Shown here piece after piece: positions 1-10,500 of a stretch of 64,000 nt of DNA (position 1 is the stretch's first letter; every line of letters starts with the position of its first letter). Source of the DNA: Cherax quadricarinatus (lineage: Eukaryota; Arthropoda; Malacostraca; Decapoda; Parastacidae); contig NW_027195366.1 of NCBI RefSeq assembly GCF_038502225.1, positions 12,501 to 76,500 on the forward strand, in the 5' to 3' direction. Both the position numbers and the translations under genes were made by a program. The notes beneath the pieces were generated by a model that was not told the DNA's origin, searched no databases, and saw only the letters and a list, made by a program, of their open reading frames with translations.

Positions 1-60
1 CACTGTTCTAGAAGATTGACCGTAGCGAAGCGAGCACACCGAACAAGCTAGTAGCGAGCT

Positions 61-310
61 GTTAGGTAAGACACATATGCAACAGTTAGGTATCTTTATT
101 ATGAAACGTTTCGCCTACACAGTAGGCTTCTTCAGTCGAGTACAGAAAAGTTGATAGAAGCAGAGGATACTTGAAGACGATGTAATCAGTCCATCACCCT
201 TAAAGTTTTGAGGTGGTCAGTCCCTCAGTCTGGAGAAGAGCATTGTTCCATAGTATGAAACAATATGGAGATGAAGTGACAGGATGGAGCCTTATATATT
301 GCCAAGAGGT
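61..310 (-). repeat. Hairpin-core dispersed repeat, copy 1
   Basis: This is one of more than ten copies in the window of a dispersed repeat built around the palindrome GAAACGTTTC (103-112), followed by a stem-loop (113-127, arms GCCTAC and GTAGGC) and TTCTTCAG (128-135). The left flank (gacacatatgcaacagttag) and right flank (gtggtcagtccctcag) recur in copies near 24.5, 28.1, 29.2 and 63.4 kb, which defines a unit of about 250 bp. No reading frame belongs to it. The minus strand is listed because the motif reads CTGAAGA, stem, GAAA in that direction. The limits are approximate. Confidence 0.7.
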
Positions 311-1688
311 GAGACGTAGGTCACTAGAAGAGGTAAGAACTCAGATGTTGAGAGGTCAGGTCCCTCTCAAGTCCAGCTCCAAAACAGGTGACAGGTCCTT
401 AGCTTCGAACTATAGGCCAATAAGCCTAACCTCCATAGTGGGAAAATTTATGGAATCAATAATTGCCGAGGCAGTTCGTAGCCACCTTGAAAAGCATAAA
501 TTAATCAACGAATCTCAGCATGATTTTACAAAGGGGCGTTCCTGCCTTACGAATTTATTAACTTTTTTCACTAAGGTATTTGAGGAGGTAGATCATGGTA
601 ATGAATATGATATTGTGTATATGGACTTCAGTAAGGCTTTTGACAGGGTCCCACATCAGAGACTATTGAGGAAAATTAAAGCACATGGAATAGGAGGAGA
701 AATTTTTTCCTGGATAGAGGCATGGTTGACAAATAGGCAGCAGAGAGTTTGCATAAATGGGGAGAAATCAGAGTGGGGAAGCGTCACGAGCGGTGTTCCA
801 CAGGGGTCAGTGTTGGGCCCCCTGCTGTTCACAATCTACATAAACGACATAGATGAGGGCATAAAGAGCGACATCGGCAAGTTTGCCGATGACACCAAAA
901 TAGGCCGTCGAATTCATTCTGACGAGGACATTCGAGCACTCCAGGAAGATTTGAATAGACTGATGCAGTGGTCGGAGAAGTGGCAGATGCAGTTTAATAT
1001 AGACAAATGCAAAGTTCTAAATGTTGGACAGGACAATAACCATGCCACATATAAACTAAATAATGTAGATCTTATTACGGATTGCGAAAAAGATTTAGGA
1101 GTTCTGGTTAGCAGTAATCTGAAACCAAGACAACAGTGCATAAGTGTTCGCAATAAAGCTAATAGAATCCTTGGCTTCATATCAAGAAGCATAAATAATA
1201 GGAGTCCTCAGGTTGTTATTCAACTCTATACATCCTTGGTTAGGCCTCATTTAGATTATGCTGCACAGTTTTGGTCACCGTATTACAGAATGGATATAAA
1301 TTCTCTGGAAAATGTACAAAGGAGGATGACAAAGTTGATCCCATGTATCAGAAACCTTCCCTATGAGGATAGACTAAGGGCCCTGAATCTGCACTCTCTA
1401 GAAAGACGTAGAATTAGGGGGGATATGATTGAGGTGTATAAATGGAAGACAGGAATAAATAAAGGGGGTGTAAATAGTGTGCTGAAAATATCTAGCCTAG
1501 ACAGGACTCGCAGCAATGGTTTTAAGTTGGAAAAATTCAGATTCAGGAAGGATATAGGAAAGTACTGGTTTGGTAATAGAGTTGTGGATGAGTGGAACAA
1601 ACTCCCAAGTACAGTTATAGAGGCCAGAACGTTGTGTAGCTTTAAAAATAGGTTGGATAAATACATGAGTGGATGTGGGTGGGTGTGA
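213..1688 (+). CDS. LINE reverse transcriptase, open but N-terminally truncated
   Basis: The open frame has 491 codons. About the first 50 (up to the GDR motif near residue 59) look like flanking repeat read in frame, because the recognisable family sequence begins at SNYRPISLTS. RT motifs follow in order: SNYRPISL; the QH-FTKGRSC region; MDFSKAFDRVPH (residues about 137-148) with the first catalytic Asp; GVPQGSVLGPLLF; FADDTK (224-229) with the two catalytic Asp. The thumb and C-terminal region run to a stop at 1688. The apurinic endonuclease and ORF1 are missing, so the copy cannot be autonomous even though the frame is open. The usual QHGF is QHDF here. The RT assignment is secure; the clade (CR1-like within the Jockey group) is inferred from overall resemblance. 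Confidence 0.8.
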   Translation: MVSPSVWRRALFHSMKQYGDEVTGWSLIYCQEVRRRSLEEVRTQMLRGQVPLKSSSKTGDRSLASNYRPISLTSIVGKFMESIIAEAVRSHLEKHKLINESQHDFTKGRSCLTNLLTFFTKVFEEVDHGNEYDIVYMDFSKAFDRVPHQRLLRKIKAHGIGGEIFSWIEAWLTNRQQRVCINGEKSEWGSVTSGVPQGSVLGPLLFTIYINDIDEGIKSDIGKFADDTKIGRRIHSDEDIRALQEDLNRLMQWSEKWQMQFNIDKCKVLNVGQDNNHATYKLNNVDLITDCEKDLGVLVSSNLKPRQQCISVRNKANRILGFISRSINNRSPQVVIQLYTSLVRPHLDYAAQFWSPYYRMDINSLENVQRRMTKLIPCIRNLPYEDRLRALNLHSLERRRIRGDMIEVYKWKTGINKGGVNSVLKISSLDRTRSNGFKLEKFRFRKDIGKYWFGNRVVDEWNKLPSTVIEARTLCSFKNRLDKYMSGCGWV

Positions 1689-1740
1689 GTTGGACCTGAT
1701 AGCTTGTGCTACCAGGTCGGTTGCCGTGTTCCTCCCTAGT
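318..1740 (+). mobile_element. 5'-truncated CR1/Jockey-group LINE (family A)
   Basis: This is the 3' part of a non-LTR retrotransposon. It holds the reverse transcriptase and C-terminal region but no endonuclease, so it is 5' truncated as is usual for LINEs. The 3' UTR after the stop at 1688 resembles the ends of other copies at 44428-44493, 48769-48838 and 49127-49198, which carry the same GACCTG...CCAGTAGGCC...GTGTTCCTCC pattern. The left end abuts the hairpin-core repeat, and the exact junction between 300 and 370 cannot be fixed by eye. No target-site duplication was found. Confidence 0.75.
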
Positions 1741-1854
1741 TGAACGACGGGGCCCCATCATCAATTCTTAGCAACCTGGTTCGCTGGTTGGGGGAGATAT
1801 GCTGTAAATGAGGGTGTGTACATGCGCCGAATAAAGGTTATGTACTCTTTGCAT

Positions 1855-3177
1855 GCCACACAAAGTCATAGAGAGGATTATCAGAAGAAGACTGGTGGAG
1901 CACCTAGGAAGTAATAAGCTTATACACGACAACCAACAGAGTTTCGGGGAAGAAAAATCCTGTGTCACAAAGCTACTGGAGTTTTACGAGGAGGTGACTG
2001 AAGTAAGACGCGAGAGAGAGAGATAGAGGGGTGGGTAGATTGCATTTTCTTGGAATGTAAGAAGGATTTTTTACACAGTTCCACACAAGAGATTAATGAA
2101 AAGGCTAGGGAATCAGGCAGGCATAACAGGAAAGGCACTGAAATAGATCAGAGAATACCTGACAGGAAGGCAACAACGAGTCATGGTACGTGACGCGTTG
2201 TCAGAGTGGGCGCCTGTGACGATCGCGGTTCCAAAGGGGTCAGTCCTAGGACCAGTGTTGTTTCTAGTATATGTGAATGACATTCACATGACGGAAGGGA
2301 TAGATTCAGAAGTGTCCCTGTTTGCAAACAATGTGAAGCTAATGAGGAGAATTCAATCGGATTAGGATTAGGTAAGACTACAAAGGGATCTGTACGGACC
2401 AGGACCCCGAAATGACTCCCGGAGTTTAACCCCACCAAGTGAAAAGTCAGGAAGATTGGGAAGGGCAAAGAAGACCGCAGACCGAGTACTGCAAACCTCA
2501 TTCAAGGAAAAGGATCTTGGGATGAGTATAATACGGAGCACATTTCCTGAGGTGCACATCAGCCAGATAACTGCTGCATCATTTGGGCGCCTGGCATACC
2601 TATGAATAGCGTCCCTATGCCTAAGTAAGGAATCGTTCAAAACTCTGTACACCGTGTACATCAGGCCCATATTGGAGTATACATCACCAGTTTGGAACCC
2701 ACACCTGGTCAAGCACTTCAAGAAATTAGAGAAAGTGTAAGGGTTTGCAACAAGACTAGTCCCAGAGCTAAGGAGAATGTCCTATGAAGAAAGGTTAAGG
2801 AAAATCGGTCTCACGAAGCTGGAGGACAGGAGAATTAGGGAATACATGATAACGACATATAAAATACTGCGAGGAATTGACATGGTGGACAGAGACAGGA
2901 TGTTCAAGAGATGGGGCACAACAAGAAGGGGTCACAGGTGGAAGTTGAAGATTCAGATGAATCACAGAGATGTTAGGAAGTACTTCTTCAGTCACATAGT
3001 TGTCAGGAAGTGGAATAGTCTGGAAAGTGTAGTGGAGGCAGGATCCTAACATATCTTTAAGAAGAGGTATGATAAAACTCATGGAGGAGGAAGAGTGACC
3101 TAGTAGCGACCAGTGAAGAGGCGGGGCCAGGAGCTGTGAATTGACCCTTGCAACCACAACTGAGTATAACTAGGTGT

Positions 3178-3178
<1 letters not shown>
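1855..3178 (+). pseudogene. Decayed CR1-like LINE (family B), RT to 3' end
   Basis: RT similarity appears in broken frames. An RRLVEHLGSNKLIHDNQQSF-like segment lies near 1888-1950. At 2183-2365 there is a VPKGSVLGPVLFLVYVND motif and a damaged catalytic box (FANN instead of FADD). At 2777-3049 the C-terminal RRIREYMITTYKIL region ends with VVRKWNSL. Frameshifts and stops separate these blocks, and a GA-rich run (2011-2024) interrupts one. The 3' UTR contains AGAGGCGGGGCCAGGAGCTG and ends in CAACCACAACTGAGTATAACTAGGTG, which runs straight into a (CA)n tract. Related copies lie at 40900-41641 and, as 3' ends only, at 21050-21765. It is inactive. Confidence 0.7.

Positions 3179-3179
<1 letters not shown>

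Positions 3180-3233
<54 letters not shown>
3180..3233. repeat. (CA)n microsatellite at LINE B 3' end
   Basis: About 27 uninterrupted CA units directly follow the 3' end of the LINE B copy. A CT-rich stretch (3241-3290) comes next. Confidence 0.95.
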
Positions 3234-3236
<3 letters not shown>

Positions 3237-3240
3237 CACA

Positions 3241-3795
3241 CACTCATTCTCCGTCTCCCTCTCTCCTCTTTCTCTCTCCCTTTATCTATCTAGGTACAAT
3301 ACCACAAACCAACTGGTATTGTCTGTGCATCATCTAAATTACCTTAAATCACAGGTAAACATTTACATTTACTTGTGTTGATCCTAGAGGAAAGGAAAAA
3401 TTGTAAACTAAAAGAATAAAAACGTGAAGTGTAAAGAGAAGGCGGGTTGAATTACATAAATATGGAAATAAAAATATAATGCAATGTAAAAGAATTATAT
3501 TTAAGAGAGTTGAATACTCTCTGAAATCTATAAAAATATGATGATTACTTTGAACAGGAGAAAAGGACAATTATGGCTTAAGTTATACCTCAATGGAATT
3601 AAAAATACTGAAGGAGAATAAGTAAAAAATGTGGGAAAAGGTAGAACGGGTTCGTAATAATGAACAAAAAAATATCAGAGAAACGAAAGAATCAATAGCG
3701 GAGATGCTCTCAGGACACCAGGAGGCACAGGTGATAAAATAGTCAGCAAGGAAACTGATGACAAGAGACAAGGCAGTCTGGTGGAGAAGAAGAAA

Positions 3796-3838
<43 letters not shown>

Positions 3839-3971
3839 CACAAAGTCTCTACTGACTTAGAAGTAGATAGTAGATCACGAATGAGATAAAAGGGGAAACA
3901 TAAGAGTATATCAATCACTGAGTGTACAAATCGACCAGGAATTAATTCATTCTGAAAATTTTCATAAGAAT
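3241..3971. other. Non-coding stretch, nothing recognised
   Basis: AT-rich single-copy-looking DNA with a CT-rich beginning and a (GA)n tract at 3800-3836. No open frame resembles a known protein, and I see no splice-bounded exon. If the cyclase gene spans the window, this is intron downstream of its third visible exon. Confidence 0.5.
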
Positions 3972-4027
3972 CAGAAAGTTTAATCAGGCATTATTTGCCC
4001 TCTGCGTATGCCTGATTAAACTTTCTG
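3972..4027. repeat. Perfect 19 bp inverted repeat
   Basis: The arms at 3972-3990 and 4009-4027 are exact reverse complements (each begins or ends with the CAGAAAG/CTTTCTG pair), separated by 18 bases. It could be a very small MITE remnant or a hairpin in the pre-mRNA. It lies between recognised repeats and has no match elsewhere in the window that I could see. Confidence 0.8.
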
Positions 4028-4431
4028 GCCACAAGAAATTCAAAATTTGATCTTGTGACAAAAACATTCTTTGGAGATACAAGATGTCTCTATGTATCCC
4101 TGGATCCAGATAGTCCGGAAATGGAAAGGGAATATGTGGGGGACGAGGAAGGAAAAAAATCAGCAGTTACAAAAGAGACAGAGGCGGATTTAGTGACAAG
4201 AGACAGTTCTCACCCTCAAGAAATCCGCGAAATCCTGCGCTTCCTCTCCATCTCTCACAAGACAACTCGCATCCCACCCGGCATCTCCCCTCCATCTCCA
4301 ACTATAAACCTGACCCCTCGTTCCTTAGCAATGCCCACGTCAAGCACAACCTCACCTCTCCCCTCTTTTCACACGAGCAGTGAACACAGAGCTTTAACAC
4401 CACGAGTCAGAGCATAAAACTCAAAAGATGG

Positions 4432-4599
4432 CCCCCTCAAGGAAGGTTCCTTGATGTTGGTGAGGGGCTCTTGATTTAGGGAATTGAATCTGTGCTCCAG
4501 TTCCCCGAATTAAGCCTGAATGCCTTCCACATCCCCCCTCAGGCGCTGTATAATCCACCGGGTTTAGCGCTTCTCCCTTGATTATAATAATAATAATAA
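4432..4599 (+). mobile_element. AAT-tailed SINE with target-site duplication
   Basis: This insertion of about 168 bp has a short foldback near its 5' end (TCAAGGAA/TTCCTTGA), a conserved body (GAGGGGCTCTTGAT, CTGTGCTCCAGTTCC, GGCGCTGTATAATCC, GGGTTTAGCGCTT) and an (AAT)n tail. It is flanked by the direct repeat TCAAAAGATGG (4421-4431 and 4600-4610), the expected mark of LINE-mediated insertion. Other copies are at 50165-50325 (minus), 51722-51838 and 57109-57247, with older pieces at 6405-6530, 7318-7440 and 23779-23910. No A/B box is obvious, so the promoter origin is unknown. Confidence 0.8.
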
Positions 4600-4610
4600 T
4601 CAAAAGATGG

Positions 4611-5644
4611 CACCAATGTAGATAGATTACCATACAACACTCATGAATTGAAAGAACAGAGAAAAGGCAACTATAAACAATGTCAACACAAAGAAAACAG
4701 AGATGATCATACATGTTCTCTGCCAAGCAGAATATCAAGGAACGAGGAAAGAAAGAAGACGTGGGGGAAACGAAAGAGATTTACCTTCAGACTGTCACCG
4801 AAGTGGCTACTTCATAGTGCACCCCATGTCCATCCTGTGGATGGTAGCGCAAGAATATATGGATACACGAGAGGTCTAGTAATTAGGCCCCAAAAGGGTT
4901 TATGTCTGGATTTATATCTACAGTTCACTTATCTGTTACAATTTATTAAGCAAATTTTGGAAATTTGCTTAATAAATCTGGTATTTGAAGGAATTTATTG
5001 ATACTCAGAAACCAGTCGTATTTTGGAAAGGTGAGAGTGAAACAGAAATGAGTTAAATAACTATACTGGGCACAATATAGCAGACACAGTCGGGTAGCAG
5101 AGATATACAACCCACCACCAAATAGTAGGCGATAAAGACAGCAGGAGAACGCAATAACAAAGATTCACAACATAGCAGAAGCAGATTAACAAGGTTATAT
5201 AAACAAAGCAACTAGTAGCCTAGGAGATTTGGGACTCTAATGAGGAAGCGAGAAGTGGAGAGCTAAGATGATGGAGGTTGTGATGGGAACTTTGAATCAA
5301 TATATCAAAGACACACGAGAGAGAAAGAGAGAGAGAGAGAAGCAAAGATGAGCCAGCAAGGCCGGCTCTAGTACATATTTACTAGTGCAGCTGATATAAT
5401 TAGAACAGAATACAAGAAACCTTTGGGTACAAGAGACCAAACACTTCTCAAATTCATTCATTTGTGGATACAAACATTTAGAAAGAACTAACAAGTCTGT
5501 GCAGGGAGGAAAAAAAATCATTGTGAACCTTGAAGGGATTAGATAATTCCCGAAGTGTACTGAAAAAGGAAACTGGAAGACAAGCCAACGAATGAGATGA
5601 TTAGCTAATCAGAAGGAAATGAGGAAAGTAAAGGTCAAGTATAG

Positions 5645-5648
<4 letters not shown>
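4611..5648. other. Non-coding stretch with a small hairpin
   Basis: No gene is recognised. A perfect 17 bp inverted repeat with a 3-base loop lies at 4941-4977 (AT-rich arms around TGG), and a GA tract lies at 5318-5340. Minus-strand translation was checked by eye for the next cyclase exon, which would continue the catalytic domain with a GDAY-type motif, and it was not found. Confidence 0.5.

Positions 5649-5710
<62 letters not shown>
5649..5710. repeat. (AC)n microsatellite beside cyclase splice donor
   Basis: About 31 AC units begin 16 bases inside the intron that follows the third visible cyclase exon. On the transcribed minus strand the pre-mRNA carries a UG repeat immediately after the 5' splice site. 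Confidence 0.95.
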
Positions 5711-5714
<4 letters not shown>

Positions 5715-5726
5715 CTTCGATCTCAC

Positions 5727-5893
5727 CTTGTACACGTCGAGCTGACCACAGAAGGCGTCGAACTGCGTGTAGAGGTTCTGTAGCATATTGATGACCATTA
5801 ATGGCGTGGCTGTCGAGCAGATAGAAGTGAAACCCACTATGTCACTGAAGAGCATAGTCACTTCGTCGTGTTTCTGCGCCTCAAGAACTTCCC
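5727..5893 (-). CDS. GUCY1A1: Soluble guanylate cyclase alpha, exon C (start of catalytic domain)
   Basis: Third visible exon of the alpha subunit of the NO-activated guanylate cyclase, which with the beta subunit makes cGMP from GTP in the cytosol. It has 167 nt: acceptor CGCAG at 5898-5894 and donor AAG|GTGAGA at 5729-5724. Its first two bases complete the Gly codon begun in exon B, giving ...[14 protein letters not shown]. It then encodes [15 protein letters not shown]...[20 protein letters not shown], the first strand-helix unit of the class III cyclase fold. The Asp of FSDIVGF is the first metal-binding Asp. Beta subunits have Gly there, so this supports alpha. A TACTAAC branch point lies 27 nt upstream. 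The next exon should begin with a VETIGDAY-like sequence and is not in the window. The vertebrate-style symbol denotes the family; orthology to a specific paralogue is not shown. Confidence 0.93.
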
Positions 5894-5919
5894 CTGCGTA
5901 TATGACACCACCACCAGGG

Positions 5920-5926
5920 GTTAGTA
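5920..5926 (-). promoter_or_regulatory. Splicing branch point before exon C
   Basis: The minus strand reads TACTAAC, a perfect match to the optimal branch-site consensus. The putative branch A (5921) is 27 nt from the acceptor AG (5895-5894), which is the expected spacing. Confidence 0.75.
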
Positions 5927-5940
5927 TACGATTTTTACCT

Positions 5941-6068
5941 CACTCCCTCTCTCACTCTCGCTCTCACTCTCGCTCTCACTCTTTCCATTGCTATTGTTGT
6001 CGCGCTCTTTTGCTCTCATTAGGTTTTGCTCTCACTTTCTCTCGCTCTTTGGCCCTTGGTATGGTATA

Positions 6069-6114
<46 letters not shown>

Positions 6115-6214
6115 AGGATTTTACAAGATTAGGTTAAAGGTTCCCAACTTTATTTACAAGCTAAGTCTTTTTATTGTTATGAGACTTACAAATAGGGAAC
6201 AGGATGATGTTGGA

Positions 6215-6260
<46 letters not shown>
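5941..6260. repeat. CT-rich tracts with two (CT)n microsatellites
   Basis: There are CACTCT/CGCTCT-type imperfect repeats at 5941-6060, (CT)n at 6072-6109 and (CT)n at 6219-6258. The intronic RNA from the minus strand would be GA-rich. Confidence 0.9.
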
Positions 6261-6262
<2 letters not shown>

Positions 6263-6404
6263 CTCCCTTAAACACAGATCTGGGTACAGGAAATTAATCA
6301 TTCTCTATCCCTCAGATGTCACAGTGTTGAGATGTTCCCTGATGCTCACTTCCTCAAACCTTGTTACCAACACCTGCTTTGACTCGGGAAATCTTAATAC
6401 CGTG

Positions 6405-6530
6405 GTTTACGTGTCTTGACGCTGGTGAAGAGCTCTTGATCCATGAAACTGAAGCTACACATTGCCCAGGTTATGACTTGTGGGTTTAAATTACTATAAT
6501 CATGGGAAGCGCTAAACCAGTAAGATTATA
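6405..6530. mobile_element. Old composite AAT-tailed SINE remnant
   Basis: The piece TTGACGCTGGTGAAGAGCTCTTGATC matches the body of the SINE at 4432 in the forward direction. It is followed by GGGAAGCGCTAAACCAGTA, which matches the same SINE in the opposite direction. It looks like two fragments or a foldback of the family. It is degenerate. Confidence 0.4.
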
Positions 6531-6539
6531 TAGTATGGG

Positions 6540-7130
6540 TTTGAAGCTTTTTCATGAATGTATGTAATGATTCTCTTTCAGTCTCCTATTTCTCTCTGTT
6601 CTTGTTTCGATTCTATGTTCTTTTCTTCCTAGCTTCATTTTTCCCCCTCTCCATCCTCCAGTTTCAATTATATGTTCTTATGTTCCCTTCCTCTCTATTC
6701 CTTTGTCTCCTCCTAGCTTTGATTTCTTCAGCTTCTCCTCCTCCTCCTATCTCATCCTATTTTCTCTGTTATTGTATATTGTCTTTCTAAATTTATTATC
6801 CCTCTCTCCATGTGACTTCATTCTTCTCTTGTCCCGTGTATTTCAGTTCTTTATTCCTCTTTCTCCTAATAATAATAATCGTTTTCTCTGCATCCTGTCT
6901 CATTTCTTTCTCTCACTCTATTCCTAATATTTTCGTTTCCTCGTCATCCTGTTTCAATTCTTTATCCATCTCTCCCCTTTTGAATGAATTCTTTCCTTCT
7001 TCCTCCTGTCTTCGTTCTTCATCCAACTTTCTCCTGACTTTTTTCTTCCTGTCTTCCTCTTGCGTAAAATCTACATTTGTCCCTATTCCTGAGTCTTATT
7101 TTCTCTATTTCTCCTCAATTCTTTAAATTT
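6540..7130. other. Pyrimidine-rich intronic low-complexity DNA
   Basis: The plus strand is strongly T/C rich for about 590 bases (repeated TTTC, CTCC, TCCTCCT), with a recurring CATCCTGTTTCAATTC-like phrase that suggests an eroded tandem repeat. Its open frames are compositional. On the transcribed strand this is a purine-rich block inside the intron between exons B and C. Confidence 0.6.
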
Positions 7131-7317
7131 TCTTGTTGTCTGTTATTCCATCCATCAAAATCATCTTCACTATTAAATATTATTTTCCATTATCAGTTTT
7201 GTGTTTACAATGTAACTTAACATTATCTTTTTCCATTAACAAAAGGTAATCGTTAGATAAGATTACTAATCATTCGGTACATTGCGTTACATTAGACACA
7301 CAATTGTTACATTCAAG

Positions 7318-7440
7318 GGGAAGCGCCATACTCGAAGGGGTCAAACAGCGCCTGGAGAATGGGAGATAATGATCAGTTCACGAACTGAATGTAATGGATC
7401 AGGTCTCCGTCACAGGCATCGACGCACCTCCCGCTGAAAG
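7318..7440 (-). mobile_element. Fragment of AAT-tailed SINE
   Basis: GGGGAAGCGCCATACTCGAAGGGGTCAAACAGCGCCTGG resembles the reverse complement of the 3' body of the family (AAGCGCTAAACCCGTAGGG...CAGCGCCTG). The remainder is not recognisable. Nothing else is seen between 7131 and 7576. Confidence 0.4.
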
Positions 7441-7576
7441 GCATTTTAGTCATTCTTTTGTTGGTAATATATTATCATGGTTCAGAGGATAATGTGTACG
7501 AGTTTTTTCCACATTGCGAAGACATTATCATATAAAAGTCTTAATTTTTATTTACACAGGGCAGATCTGATGCTCC

Positions 7577-10500
7577 ATTACCGAGCGAGCATAGATTCTT
7601 ACATAGCTGGTGCCCAGTAACTAGCGAGCATAGATTCTTACATAGCTGGTGCCCAGTAACTAGCGAGCATAGATTCTTACATAGCTGGTGCCCAGAAACT
7701 AGCGAGCATAGATTCTTACATAGCTAGTGCCCAGTAACTAGCGAGCATAGATTCTTACATAGCTGGAGCCCAGTAACTAGCGAGCATAGATTCTTACATA
7801 GCTGGTGCCCAGTAACTAGCGAGCATAGATTTTTACATAACTGGTGCCCAGTAACTAGCGAGCATAGATTCTTACATAACTGGTGCCCAGTAACTAGCGA
7901 GCGTAGATTCTTACATAACTGGTGCTTAGTAACTAGCGAGCATAGATTCTCACATAGCTGGTACCCAGTAACTAGCGAGCATAGATTCTTACATAACTGG
8001 TGCCTAGTAACTAGCGAGCATAGATTCTCACATAACCGGTGCCCAGTAACTAGCGAGCATAGATTCTCACATAACTGGTGCCCAGTAACTAGCGAGCATA
8101 GATTCTTACATAGCTGGTGCCTAGTAACTAGCGAGCATAGATTCTTACATAACTGGTGCCTAGTAACTAGCGAGCATAGATTCTTACATAGCTGGTGCCT
8201 AGTAACTAGCGAGCATAGATTCTTACATAACTGGTGCCTAGTAACTAGCGAGCATAGATTCTTACATAACTGGTGCCCAGTAACTAGCAAGCATAGATTC
8301 TTACATAACTGGTGCCCAGTAACTAGCGAGCATAGATTCTCACATAGCTGGTGCCCAGTAACTAGCGAGCATAGATTCTTACATAACTGGTGCCCAGTAA
8401 CTAGCGAGCATAGATTCTTACATAGCTGGTGCCCAGTAACTAGCGAGCATAGATTCTTACATAACTGGTGCCCAGTAACTAGCGAGCATAGATTCTTACA
8501 TAACTGGTGCCCAGTAACTAGCGAGCATAGATTCTTACATAACTGGTGCCCAGTAACTAGCGAGCATAGATTCTTACATAACTGGTGCCCAGTAACTAGC
8601 GAGCATAGATTCTTACATAACTGGTGCCTAGTAACTAGCGAGCATAGATTCTTACATAACTGGTGCCCAGTAACTAGCAAGCATAGATTCTTACATAACT
8701 GGTGCCCAGTAACTAGCGAGCATAGATTCTCACATAGCTGGTGCCCAGTAACTAGCGAGCATAGATTCTTACATAACTGGTGCCCAGTAACTAGCGAGCA
8801 TAGATTCTTACATAGCTGGTGCCCAGTAACTAGCGAGCATAGATTCTTACATAACTGGTGCCCAGTAACTAGCGAGCATAGATTCTTACATAACTGGTGC
8901 CCAGTAACTAGCGAGCATAGATTCTTACATAACTGGTGCCCAGTAACTAGCGAGCATAGATTCTTACATAACTGGTGCCCAGTAACTAGCGAGCATAGAT
9001 TCTTACATAGCTGGTGCCCAGTAACTAGCGAGCATAGATTCTTACATAACTGGTGCCCAGTAACTAGCGAGCATAGATTCTTACATAGCTGGTGCCCAGT
9101 AACTAGCGAGCATAGATTCTTACATAACTGGTGCCCAGTAACTAGCGAGCATAGATTCTTACATAACTGGTGCCCAGTAACTAGCGAGCATAGATTCTTA
9201 CATAGCTGGTGCCCAGTAACTAGCGAGCATAGATTCTTACATAACTGGTGCCCAGTAACTAGCGAGCATAGATTCTCACATAGCTGGTGCCCAGTAACTA
9301 GCGAGCATAGATTCTTACATACCTGGTGCCTAGTAACTAGCGAGCATAGAATCTTACATAACTGGTGCCTAGTAACTAGCGAGCATAGATTCTTACATAA
9401 CTGGTGCCCAGTAACTAGCGAGCATAGATTCTCACATAGCTGGTGCCCAGTAACTAGCGAGCATAGATTCTTACATAACTGGTGCCCAGTAACTAGCGAG
9501 CATAGATTCTTACATAACTGGTGCCCAGTAACTAGCGAGCATAGATTCTTACATAACTGGTGCCCAGTAACTAGCGAGCATAGATTCTTACATAGCTGGT
9601 GCCCAGTAACTAGCGAGCATAGATTCTTACATAACTGGTGCCCAGTAACTAGCGAGCATAGATTCTTACATAACTGGTGCTCAGTAACTAGCGAGCATAG
9701 ATTCTTACATAGCTGGTGCCCAGAAACTAGCGAGCATTGATTCTTACATAGCTGGTGTAAAGTAACTAGCGAGCATTGATTCTTACATAGCTGGTGCCCA
9801 GTAACTAGCGAGCATAGATTCTTACATAGCTGGTGCCCAGTAACTAGCGAGCATTGATTCTTACATAGCTGGTGTCCAGTAACTAGCGAGCATAGATTCT
9901 CACATAGCTGGTGCCCAGTAACTAGCGAGCATTGATTCTTACATAGCTGGTGCCGAGTAACTAGCGAGCATAGATTCTTACATAACTTGTGCCCAGTAAC
10001 TAGCGAGCATAGATTCTTTCATAACTGGTGCCTAGTAACTAGCGAGCATAGATTCTTACATAACTTGTGCCCAGTAACTAGCGAGCATAGATTCTTACAT
10101 AACTGGTGCCTAGTAACTAGCGAGCATAGACTCTTACATAACTGGTGCCTAGTAACTAGCCAGCATAGATTCTTACATAACTGGTGCCCAGTAACTAGCG
10201 AGCATAGATTCTTACATAACTGGTGCCCAGTAACTAGCGAGCATAGATTCTTACATAGCTTGTGCCCAGTAACTAGCGAGCATAGATTCTTACATAACTG
10301 GTGCCCAGTAACTAGCGAGCATAGATTCTTACATAACTGGTGCCCAGTAACTAGCGAGCATAGATTCTTACATAACTGGTGCCTAGTAACTAGCGAGCAT
10401 AGATTCTTACATAACTTGTGCCCAGTAACTAGCGAGCATAGATTCTTACATAACTGGTGCCTAGTAACTAGCGAGCATAGACTCTTACATAACTGGTGCC

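Noticed and set aside
4055..4417. 120-codon plus-strand open frame
   Set aside because: Polar low-complexity product without recognisable motifs, next to a SINE. No splice or promoter evidence.
1..5640. Downstream catalytic exons of the cyclase gene on minus
   Set aside because: Looked for a GDAY-type and GLHSG-type segment bounded by splice sites. None was found by eye; probably outside the window.
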